Below the pieces are notes generated by a model, which was not told the DNA's origin, searched no databases, and worked only from the letters and a program-made list of their open reading frames with translations. The position numbers and the translations under genes were made by a program. 64,000 bases of DNA. It comes from Pycnococcus provasolii (taxonomy: Eukaryota; Chlorophyta; Pseudoscourfieldiophyceae; Pseudoscourfieldiales). The first letter of the stretch is position 1, and every line of letters begins with the position of its first letter. The DNA is taken from the NCBI GenBank assembly GCA_049487715.1, contig CP150575.1:434001-498000 (forward strand), given 5' to 3'. Of the stretch, positions 19,101 through 27,037 are shown in pieces.

Positions 19101-20802
19101 TCGACGACGCTCGGTGCTGCAAGCGAACAACAATACAGATGTGCTCAAGCGGGCAGCTCTGGGAAGTATGCAGCATGCCACTCTCGTGCAAGTTCTCAGC
19201 ACACTGCAGCGAAGTCTCTCTCCGCTGTCCGCCAACGCCGTGCCGCCGTCTAACCTTGTGAAAGAAGCTCTTCAGGCGGTGTCGAAGCTCGCGATTCGCA
19301 GTCCGGAGCCACACCGCTGCCTTGCAGGTGGTATTCTCGTGCGTTGGATTCGAAGTCCGATGACGATGCATGTCGTCGCGCAAGCCAGCAGCATCGAGCG
19401 CTACGCGAAGCCTCCACCAACAGCAGAAACATGCCATGCACTTGCTAGCAACGTCGTCGACATCGTCAGCACTGCATACGGAACACTCGCGGATGCAACG
19501 GAAGCGCTAAGAGTCTTCCGCAGTGCCAACATGATGCCACCACCACCATCCTTCATTGAGCGTCTACGGAGCAGTGAGGAGGATTTGCGCAGCCTGATTC
19601 GTGAGCGCGCACCTTGGATTGGCTTGCCTGATGGCTACCCCGTCTTGTTTGGGTTTTCAATTGACACGATCGAAATGACGCTGACGCTTGAGATGATTCA
19701 TGACGGCGAACTATTGTCACGAGAGTCTTCGTCGCCGTTAATTGCTGCGAAACAGCAAAACCAGGCAGTGGTGAAAGACGACGACGAGGGGCAGACGCAG
19801 GACGCCAACTATGACAACAAGAAGAAGACAAGAGAGGATGATAACAACAACGACTTGACTCCTTCTTCCTCTTTTGGCGGTGTCGTCACGACAAGAGATG
19901 ACGACGACACCGACCATGCCGCCACGAACATTTCGCCCTTCCTTGCTGCGATGCGAAGGCATGTGCTCGAGATTCCCAGCTCAACTTCTTTTCACATGCC
20001 TGCTCCTCCCACTCCTCGCAGTTTTCGGCACGATGATGACGTGCAATCTTCGCTTGATGGTGATGAGGTGGCGTCATTAGGAGACAATTACAATCATTAC
20101 GATGACGATGACGAGCAGCAGACTGATGGCGGAGATCTATTCGAGCAAATGGAAAAGGAAATCGATCAGGTTGAATTGAGGCGCGAGGACAGCTTTGAGT
20201 ATGAAATCGGTGTCAGCACAGCAGAAGAAGGCGATGGCGAGGATGCCTATGATGCGGCGGCAGCGGCGGCGGCAGACCTGGTGGCGACAGCTGTGGCATC
20301 GGTATTATTGGAGAAGAAGAATGATGGCGAGGAGGAGGGCGACGACGAAAGCGACAACGACGAGGACAAGAGGGAGGACGAGGCTGAGGAGGTTGTGCAT
20401 AAGAAAGGTGATTTTGCGCAACCTAACTTGTACGCATCAGCCGTGGCACGCTTCGCCTTTGACGCGGAGGCACCCGAGGAGCTCAGCCTTTGCGAAGGCG
20501 ACGTCGTCACAATCCTCGGCGGCGTGGACGATGGTTGGGTCGAGTGTGAGCGCGGCGACGAGCGAGGGATCGTGCCCTTCTCGTACTTGCATATGCAGGA
20601 ACCGGAGGTGGAAAAGCCGCATACAGCCGTAGCACGCTTCGCCTTTGACGCGGAGGCACCCGAGGAACTCAGCCTTTGCGAAGGCGACGTCGTCACAACC
20701 CTCGGTGGTGTGGACGATGGCTGGATCGAGTGTGAACGCGGCGACGAGCGAGGGATCGTGCCCTTCTCGTACTTGCAGATGGAGGAGGTGGGGCAAGGAT
20801 GA
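16138..20802 (+). CDS. Large helical-repeat protein with two C-terminal SH3 domains (TASH3-like candidate)
   Basis: 1554 aa, one exon. The start is Ser-rich. Residues ~75-1180 are predicted to be all-helical and Ala/Leu/Arg rich, like an adaptin-type solenoid, interrupted by Ser/His/Gly and acidic loops. Residues ~1200-1420 are acidic. Two SH3 domains end the protein (~1431-1487 and ~1494-1550), each with ARFAFDAEAPEELSLCEGD, a DDGWxECERG core and GIVPFSYLxM. In plants, a large helical protein ending in SH3 is TASH3 of the TPLATE (TSET) endocytic complex; the N-terminal VQFTLAQLQK resembles TASH3's start. That identity is inference; another SH3-solenoid protein is possible. A telobox block precedes the gene. 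Confidence 0.6.
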   Translation: MVAASSSASSSSSSFACQSIALALRRGSGGGGGSTTTTTTTTTSSSDGGTISDHDDPHHHHQQKISSSRRRRSVQFTLAQLQKMPAGTPSSSSLLPRLALLLDHGGVTGVEANEPRASRSVLFPLATARALRPPQAPNAAWVLLRLAIPDVIVGAVRGQEKHVASFDEMNDQQRAQARLASEHRSRVLAECYTGSPKPHHQIAALGQKLLGGTIPTLSRDEREMQRVAHTLLRHVLSMMLSSEIDDNEGSSSSSSSRGGGDDNHNISTESALLILRRVIDATMPPPRLLHSYPPLVLPPTVARLVLRELITATIAQQHKFQSTRLVAARRRLEEATARFIATVPASQSVGVACALPTAATTPNDIDAMIRTVLSNVSKATGGGGGSYEDDAAAVASDAIDNLFCAVASLCQRLLRIFQKKQAFFADETAANRLRRALRSATGVILRDSHEIPSFHRHVALDALVQVLAYVANNASDDGLCAGGGGWAASLLVDLALQDDHIDAALLASTYLLSWDSHAPSSSSRSLFSRRLLATPTIVASGGGSGEEVILKEEDTTGSSLIVRCVEHVAKLCARLHSEHHQHTRRPGTIARSNTLRRHAPAVPPASSSSSPSSSSFSPNDTRRQRRMQQQQASTELAKNRGRRHLQPLRALSFRAASAAAVASAAILASREEGGVRGASAAREMRALAPWIDELRLVAASAALSDASPSSGADLVAIEALILLEPVANTLSDSLTPRRAAELPSYARGGVLQMSAAQILVARLADWPLSFTTSFLRHSVLATTTTTASSSCTTPPIRAAGAKIPSPLQLAESLASDVRHAFFSVSARNDNRDEQQHEPDNDETHAEVVGSTDCTNNDVIDALLSTACACVSALALARTSNAAPSARRPLLSPRDAARTWHFALHHCCGKSSDVPSAALRRRLSVIRGVLRTHEAAQEARALSSPPPSAMEAAELANLERMCAWFLGEYGSFALVCHALMPITFEHTTTRRRSVLQANNNTDVLKRAALGSMQHATLVQVLSTLQRSLSPLSANAVPPSNLVKEALQAVSKLAIRSPEPHRCLAGGILVRWIRSPMTMHVVAQASSIERYAKPPPTAETCHALASNVVDIVSTAYGTLADATEALRVFRSANMMPPPPSFIERLRSSEEDLRSLIRERAPWIGLPDGYPVLFGFSIDTIEMTLTLEMIHDGELLSRESSSPLIAAKQQNQAVVKDDDEGQTQDANYDNKKKTREDDNNNDLTPSSSFGGVVTTRDDDDTDHAATNISPFLAAMRRHVLEIPSSTSFHMPAPPTPRSFRHDDDVQSSLDGDEVASLGDNYNHYDDDDEQQTDGGDLFEQMEKEIDQVELRREDSFEYEIGVSTAEEGDGEDAYDAAAAAAADLVATAVASVLLEKKNDGEEEGDDESDNDEDKREDEAEEVVHKKGDFAQPNLYASAVARFAFDAEAPEELSLCEGDVVTILGGVDDGWVECERGDERGIVPFSYLHMQEPEVEKPHTAVARFAFDAEAPEELSLCEGDVVTTLGGVDDGWIECERGDERGIVPFSYLQMEEVGQG
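20443..20790 (+). repeat. Near-identical tandem SH3-encoding duplication
   Basis: The 186-nt unit starting at 20443 is repeated from 20629 with only about ten scattered differences, most of them silent. The second copy changes an Ile to Thr (VVTILGG/VVTTLGG) and a Val to Ile. The phase is kept, so the duplication added a complete second SH3 domain. Confidence 0.9.
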
Positions 20803-20948
20803 CAATCTGTCTTTTTATGGCGAAAAAAGGATCTTGGTAAAAAAAAAAGGGAAGGAAAACAACAACAACATGGACGCACGCACACATCCAAGCAACTATC
20901 AAGCAACCTTTGCGGTTCTTTCTTTTATTCCACCTCCCCGCCGATTCT

Positions 20949-23888
20949 CTAGCGGCTGACGGTCGCCTTGCTCACCTTCCACTTGGATTGCCATGGCAAG
21001 AGCGACGAAGTCTTCGTGAACTCGTATATCACTACGTAAGCGCCGTCGTAGCTTCCAGTGCCTCCAGGGACCCTCTGGCCGGTGCGATCGTCGCGCAGCA
21101 TTGCGCTCTCGCGCACCATCACCTTAGCGCGGCACATCGGTGGGTCGGACATCGTGACGCGATCTACGCTCACGACTTTCACGTCCTTGAGCTGGAACTC
21201 CCAGTAAACGTGCGCAGCCTTGGCAGCCGTTGCGCGCGTCTGCCACTCCGAGCGCATGGATTCCGTCGCCGCGCCGTCAAGCGCGTGAACTCGCCTCGAC
21301 AGGCCCATTGCATCCGCCTTTGCCGTATTCCACCGGCGCACCGAGGCCACGACGTCGTCGGGCGCCATCGCGGCGGTGGTCTTCTTCGCCGTCGAAGTCG
21401 ACATTGCTGCTGTGGCTGTGGCCGTGGACGGCGCGGTTGTCGCATTCCACTGGCGCATCGCCACGCCGCCCAGAGGACGCACGAGAGCGGCAGCCGCGCC
21501 AACCGCGGCGGCGAATAGCACTTGCCTTGCCAGCCTCGGCCAAGTGAGCGGGTCAAGGAGCCTGGGACGAGAGGGTGCTGCGGGCGCTGACGACGCCATG
21601 GAGGACACGCCCGGAGGCGGTTCCAAGAATGCGACGGCGTTGTTGTTAGTCATCGTGTCCGTCAGCTGTGGTGACACCCGGGACGCAGGAACTTCGTTCA
21701 TGAACTGCTGCTGCTGAGACGACGACGACGACGGCATGCTCGCCACCGCGTCGCCAAGGCTGCGCAGTGCTGCTCGCATCGTCTCCGTCAAGCGCACGAC
21801 GACACCCGCTTCTACCTGATGTCCCCCGCTCTTGCGAGCTTGGTTCGCGGCAAGCGAATCTGCGTATCGCTGAACCGCAGGCGACTCAAAGTAGTTCATG
21901 AGGTTCGGCTCGAGCAGCTTGGTATCCGCGAAAAACGGAAGGCAGGCGGACGCCAGCCAACGCGACGTACACGCCAGAAGACCGGGCGTGGTTCCCTCGC
22001 CAGCTTCCGGCGGACTCGACTCCACGACGAAGCGCCAAGCCTCTCGTCGCAGGCGCGACGCACGTCCACGCCGTGCCACCGCATCCGCATCCTCCATCTG
22101 CCCATTTTCGCCCTCACGCAGCATCTGCTCAGCATCCTCCAGCTGCCCCAGCAGCGTTGCGCACATCGCGCACTCGAGGCGCGTGTCGACGCGCGATGGA
22201 ACGTCCTCTAGGTACGACATCAAGATGGTCGTCACCGTGGACAAGTCGTTCGCCTCTTCGTCGTTGCCACCATTCTGCTGCTGCTGCCGCAGCTGCAGCT
22301 GCTGCAGGGACCACGTCTCCGTGTCCAAGTCTCCGGCACGCTGCAGCAGGTAGAAGATGCGTGCCGCGGTGGCGATAGACTCCGGATCCTCCGTTGAGAT
22401 TCCACGTGCGGCAAATGCCAGTGCCGCACGCCTCACCACCGCCTCGTCCGAAAGCCACGGCGGAAGTGCAACAGCCTCGTCGCCGGCGCCATCCACCGCC
22501 GCGATGAGCAGGTCTTCGTACCGTGCAAGCGTGCAGATCTCGCCGGATGTGAGCCGCTCCATCGCGGAAAGGACGTAAGCCGGCTTGGGCGAGCTTTCGT
22601 ACGTGGCATTGCGCAGTACGTGCCTCAGCGCTCGAATCGCATTGGCACGGCGTGTGCTTGACTTTTCGCCCACGTCGTTGGCGCTAAGCAGAGAGGCGAG
22701 TGCATTGGCATCCTCGCGCGCCTCGTCCTGGTTGTTACCAACTTCTGGGCTGTCAGGAGCACTCACGGCACCCTCCTCCGCTGGAGTCAGGTGCTCAAGA
22801 ATGCACGGCATCGACAGGCTCTCGAGGCTCGCACGTATCTCGACCACCAATCTCTCCACAGGTGTCGCGATGTCGACATTCGCGCTCGGCGCCATGGCGG
22901 CAACTGCCGCGGCACCCTCTCCATGTGCTAGGGGCACGGGGTCTAGCAGGCTGAGCGCGTGGTGCAGGTGATCCGCCGCGGCGGATGCCGTGGCTCCACC
23001 CTGGTACGTCGTTCTGCCGCACTCGCACGCGGACAGAGCCATGGCCACGCGCACGTCGCAAAGGACTTCCTCGCTGAGCGTGCCTCGGCATCCGCTGAGT
23101 ACTTGATTGCCGATGGAGATGGCAACCGCTCCACGTCCCGCCTCGTGCAGAAGCGCAAGAGCCGCCGGCGCGTACGCGAGAGGCAGATCGAGCGTCGAGT
23201 CCGAGGAGGAGGAGGAGGGTAGGGACTCTTGATCGTCGTCGCCGTTGCCGAGTGCGCTACTTCGCGCGAGCCTTGCGTCCGCCGCCTCGACGACCGCCCT
23301 TCTCATTTCGTTCGTACGTGCGGAGTAGCACGGCGCCCACGTGGTACCCGCAAGTGCCGCCTCCCGTGCGTCGTCTCTCTGCTTGTCGGTGTGCGTGCTG
23401 GGCAGGTTGAGGATCATGAGGTCGTTGAGCGGAACGACGATGCGGTGACCACCTTCACCGCTGAGCTGTTCGACTTGTTTGTTTTGGCGCTGTCCCAGCC
23501 TCGCCATGCGTTCGCGCGGCGTCGTCGGACTAGCGATGACGGGCCCACGTTTGATCCGCATGCTCGGCTCATTATTAAGCGGTTCCCTGATGGACGACGA
23601 ATCGGCGGCACCGTTTTCACGCCGCTGTTGTTGTGGCAGCGGTCCCCCAAAGAACGGAACGGACGACGACGACGACGACGACGACGACGATCCATCGTCA
23701 CGCGCCGACGACTGACAGGCTGATGATCCTGGCGATCCTGATTTAGGTCGCAGGAACCCTTTCCCGCAGGAACCCCGCTTGTTCTTAGCAAGTCGCGCGC
23801 GCGCCAAGGGGACAGAGGAACCCGTGGAACCACCCATCGTGGAGCCCCCTGACCCGAGCCTGTGACTATAAGCAGGTACAGGCGCCAT
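20949..23888 (-). CDS. ARC6: Chloroplast division protein ARC6 family
   Basis: 979 aa. ARC6 spans the inner envelope and stabilises the FtsZ ring during plastid division. After a basic, low-complexity N-terminus that could act as transit peptide, there is a degenerate J-like segment (HRIVVPLNDLMILNLP). The conserved middle follows (LDLPLAYAPAALALLHEAG, then RRANAIRALRHVLRNA) and RYLAD-type helices. One membrane span is near residues 783-803 (QVLFAAAVGAAAALV). The C-terminal IMS/DUF4101 domain opens at VRRWNTAKADAMG and ends with WKVSKATVSR, as in ARC6 and PARC6. ARC6 and PARC6 are not separable by eye. The first in-frame ATG is 23888; the open frame extends to 23939 without ATG. Confidence 0.82.
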   Translation of the reverse strand: MAPVPAYSHRLGSGGSTMGGSTGSSVPLARARLAKNKRGSCGKGFLRPKSGSPGSSACQSSARDDGSSSSSSSSSSVPFFGGPLPQQQRRENGAADSSSIREPLNNEPSMRIKRGPVIASPTTPRERMARLGQRQNKQVEQLSGEGGHRIVVPLNDLMILNLPSTHTDKQRDDAREAALAGTTWAPCYSARTNEMRRAVVEAADARLARSSALGNGDDDQESLPSSSSSDSTLDLPLAYAPAALALLHEAGRGAVAISIGNQVLSGCRGTLSEEVLCDVRVAMALSACECGRTTYQGGATASAAADHLHHALSLLDPVPLAHGEGAAAVAAMAPSANVDIATPVERLVVEIRASLESLSMPCILEHLTPAEEGAVSAPDSPEVGNNQDEAREDANALASLLSANDVGEKSSTRRANAIRALRHVLRNATYESSPKPAYVLSAMERLTSGEICTLARYEDLLIAAVDGAGDEAVALPPWLSDEAVVRRAALAFAARGISTEDPESIATAARIFYLLQRAGDLDTETWSLQQLQLRQQQQNGGNDEEANDLSTVTTILMSYLEDVPSRVDTRLECAMCATLLGQLEDAEQMLREGENGQMEDADAVARRGRASRLRREAWRFVVESSPPEAGEGTTPGLLACTSRWLASACLPFFADTKLLEPNLMNYFESPAVQRYADSLAANQARKSGGHQVEAGVVVRLTETMRAALRSLGDAVASMPSSSSSQQQQFMNEVPASRVSPQLTDTMTNNNAVAFLEPPPGVSSMASSAPAAPSRPRLLDPLTWPRLARQVLFAAAVGAAAALVRPLGGVAMRQWNATTAPSTATATAAMSTSTAKKTTAAMAPDDVVASVRRWNTAKADAMGLSRRVHALDGAATESMRSEWQTRATAAKAAHVYWEFQLKDVKVVSVDRVTMSDPPMCRAKVMVRESAMLRDDRTGQRVPGGTGSYDGAYVVIYEFTKTSSLLPWQSKWKVSKATVSR

Positions 23889-23983
23889 GAGGAGCGAGAG
23901 GAGGAAGCAGATAAAACGATGACACGAAGCAGGCACCAAGTATTCGAATTATAAAAAACAAACGCGAAATGACATTTACATTA

Positions 23984-24015
<32 letters not shown>

Positions 24016-25168
24016 GCGCGCCAAAGAAAAGAGCCCCACGGAGGGGGCGGGATGGTGGTTTGAAAATCCCTCGGACATCGGAGCTGTAGGTTAAGATCCT
24101 TCTTGCAAATGGGGATCCCTCCTTGCACCTTCCTCGAAAAGTCGTTCCCTGGACAATTCCTCCGGACACAGAATCCGGACACGCCCTGGAGGGCCCGGGC
24201 CCCGGGGTCTGGGACTGTGACGGGAGGCTCGATCACAAGCAAACGCGCAGAGGATCTTCGGAAGATTGTCACGGATAGGAAGGGGAAGACAAAATGAAAT
24301 TAAAAAACAGCTAGACGCCACAGGCGCCCCTAAGGCCGCCAGGGCTACCCAATACTAAGATCGATGCCACATGGAGCACGTGGGTAGCTGAGCCACTTTT
24401 GAATATTCTGACAACTCTGGCAGGGGCAAGGGAATTGGCCGGTGAGTGCTACAACACGCCGATAATATCCATCACGGAGCTTCACGACGCAAAAATGGAG
24501 AGCGTTGGCGTCTGCCATCTGAGGGTGGTGCTGACGACACGCCGTCTGAGGGTCCGTCGAATGCTCAAATGCATTTTTGAGCCATACGCGATGCCATCCG
24601 AGAATCAAAATCTGAACGAGGCGCCTGCGCAGACGGCGGAGGGCGTCGCCCAAATCTACAGCTCGCACGCATGCCAGTTGAAAGGGCAACGTGGCAACGT
24701 TCCAGACATGGTAAAGGCATCTTTGAGATTTTCAGCCATCTTGGGACGGACGAACTGGATGGTGTACGTTATACTGAACACAGAGCTCGCAAGACACAAT
24801 CACGAGACTACCACCACCAAGAGAATGGCTGTACACATGACGCTTCTCATATCACATGATAGGCAAGAACTGACCGGACTCGGGAGCCCCGGGGGCCCGG
24901 ACCCAAGGGGCCCGGCCCGCGAGCTGGACAGGTACCCGGTACTGTTTTTCCTTCAGGGTAGGGACCCCCCCTAGAACGCCGACACAGAAGGGGGTCCCCA
25001 ACAAACCCGCGCTCTCTGTTGCCCATTATTTTCCCGCGCACGCGAATACTGTAGCCCCCCGTCCAGAACCCCCGTCCCCCCCGGGCGAAGTTCCTCGGCG
25101 CATTGCATTGCCGCCCGTGCTGTGCTGTCATCGTTCCCTCGCTTTAGCCTTTAGCATTTTTAGCAGTC
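23889..25168. other. 1.3-kb region with poly-G tract and possible transposon-derived frame
   Basis: G25 at 23987-24011. GC-rich palindromic clusters (GGGCCCGGGCCCCGGGG at 24198 and a similar one at 24889) bracket a 191-codon frame (24399-24974). It contains WMVYVILNTELARHNHET, resembling the zinc-binding HNHE segment of FAR1/MULE N-terminal domains. No intact transposase or terminal repeats were found. The last ~200 bp should hold the gamma-tubulin promoter. Confidence 0.3.
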
Positions 25169-26752
25169 ATGCCGCGCGAGATCATCACGCTTCAGGTGGG
25201 TCAGTGCGGCAACCAAGTCGGCACGGAGTTCTGGAAGCAGCTCTGTCAAGAACACGGCATATCCAAGCAGGGTATTCTCGAACCGCAGCATCAACTTGGC
25301 GCCTTCTCATCCTCCGCCGAAAAGTCTACTCCTGGTGGGGGCTCACTACTCGGTGCATCAGCGGGTGGGGATCGGAAGGATGTCTTCTTCTACCAAGCAG
25401 ACGACGAACACTACGTGCCGCGTGCACTGCTTCTAGACCTCGAGCCGCGTGTCATCAACTCCATCCAAAATAGTGACCTGCGCTCGCTCTTCAACCACGA
25501 GAATGTGTTCGTCGCGGACCACGGAGGTGGCGCGGGAAACAACTGGGCGAGCGGATACGCGCAGGCGGAGAGCGTGCAGGAAGACATCCTCGAAATGATT
25601 GACCGAGAGGCGGACGGAAGCGACAGCCTCGAGGGATTCGTTCTCTGCCACAGCATCGCGGGTGGAACGGGATCCGGAATGGGAAGCTACCTTCTCGAGG
25701 CGCTCAACGACAGGTACGGCAAGAAGCTCCTGCAGACGTACAGCGTGTTCCCGAACCAGAACGAAACGTCGGACGTCGTCGTGCAGCCGTACAACAGCCT
25801 GCTTACGCTGAAGAGGCTCACGCTCAACGCAGACTGCGTCGTCGTGCTCGACAACACCGCGCTCTACCGCATCGCCGTCGACCGCCTCAACATCGAAAAC
25901 CCAACCTTCGCGCAGACGAACAGCCTCGTCAGCACAGTCATGGCGGCGTCCACAACAACGCTCAGGTACCCAGGCTACATGAACAACGACCTCGTGGGGC
26001 TCGTCGCAGGACTCATACCCACGCCGCGATGCCACTTCCTCATGACGGGATACACGCCGCTCGGAGTTCTCGAGGAGGAGGGTGGCATGAACATGTCCAT
26101 GGCGCCGGAGACGGGAGGTGCCGCGCCCGTCGACGCACGCGCACCTCAGCACGCAGCCACCAGCGGACACGTGCCCGACCCCGTCGGGCACGTGCCGCCG
26201 CCACCCAGCGTGCAGCACGCAACGCAGGCGCTGCTTCGCTCGAACGTGCGCAAGACGACAGTTCTCGACGTCATGCGCAGGCTGCTGCAGAGCAAGAATA
26301 TCATGGTCTCGACAAATGTTCGCGGCAAGGAGAGCTCGAAGAGCAAGTACATTTCTATCCTCAACATCATTCAGGGTGATGTGGACCCCAGCCAGGTTCA
26401 CAAGAGCCTGCAGCGAATCCGCGAGCGCAAGCTCGCCAACTTCATCGAGTGGGGACCAGCGTCGATCCAGGTGGCTCTCAGCCGCAAGAGCCCGTACGTG
26501 AAGACCGCGCACCGCGTTTCTGGACTCATGATGGCGAACCACACGAGCATCAGGCACCTCTTCAGCAAGACGGTGGTGCAGTACGAGAAGCTGATGCGGC
26601 GCAAGGCTTTCCTCGACAACTACGAGAAGCACGCAATGTTCCGCGACGGCGACTTGAGCGAGTTTGAGGACAGCCGAGAGGTGGTGGAGAATCTCATCGA
26701 TGAATATGCCGCGTGCGAGTCCAGCGACTACGTTAAGCGCATGGCTGCGTGA
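25169..26752 (+). CDS. Gamma-tubulin
   Basis: 527 aa, single exon. Gamma-tubulin nucleates microtubules at centrosomes, basal bodies and along microtubules. It opens with the family signature [18 protein letters not shown]. The GTP-binding glycine loop is [12 protein letters not shown] (~163), followed by the family-specific [17 protein letters not shown] and ending in a helical, acidic-tailed C-terminus. The usual length is ~450-475 aa. The excess is two insertions: a Ser/Gly loop (~39-64) near the first GTPase-domain loop, and an Ala/Pro/His-rich loop of ~45 residues after the FLMTGYTPL strand. Confidence 0.97.
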   Translation: MPREIITLQVGQCGNQVGTEFWKQLCQEHGISKQGILEPQHQLGAFSSSAEKSTPGGGSLLGASAGGDRKDVFFYQADDEHYVPRALLLDLEPRVINSIQNSDLRSLFNHENVFVADHGGGAGNNWASGYAQAESVQEDILEMIDREADGSDSLEGFVLCHSIAGGTGSGMGSYLLEALNDRYGKKLLQTYSVFPNQNETSDVVVQPYNSLLTLKRLTLNADCVVVLDNTALYRIAVDRLNIENPTFAQTNSLVSTVMAASTTTLRYPGYMNNDLVGLVAGLIPTPRCHFLMTGYTPLGVLEEEGGMNMSMAPETGGAAPVDARAPQHAATSGHVPDPVGHVPPPPSVQHATQALLRSNVRKTTVLDVMRRLLQSKNIMVSTNVRGKESSKSKYISILNIIQGDVDPSQVHKSLQRIRERKLANFIEWGPASIQVALSRKSPYVKTAHRVSGLMMANHTSIRHLFSKTVVQYEKLMRRKAFLDNYEKHAMFRDGDLSEFEDSREVVENLIDEYAACESSDYVKRMAA

Positions 26753-27037
26753 GGAACACCTTTTTGATGCTAAGGTTGCTCATTCAGTAATGGAATGGGG
26801 TTTTACTTCGTCCAAGATGGTTGCCCATTCACACCAGGTTTGCACACACGGCGACGGTGAGTGAGTACGAAGGCTCTATCAGAGCGACTTTCGCGTTGTC
26901 GTTGTTGTTGTCGTTGTTGTAGTCGCCATCCGTCGCATCTACAGTACTACTACTTTATCTGGACTCTCTACTGAAGATGAGTTGCGCTCTTTCCTTTTTT
27001 TCTTCCACATTATACAGCATAATTTACAAAGATGGCA

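Noticed and set aside
24345-24689. Minus-strand frame with CPCQSCQN as a SWIM zinc finger of a MULE
   Set aside because: The SWIM pattern lacks the required His, and the plus-strand frame has the only partial MULE-like zinc segment; evidence is too weak to call a transposase.
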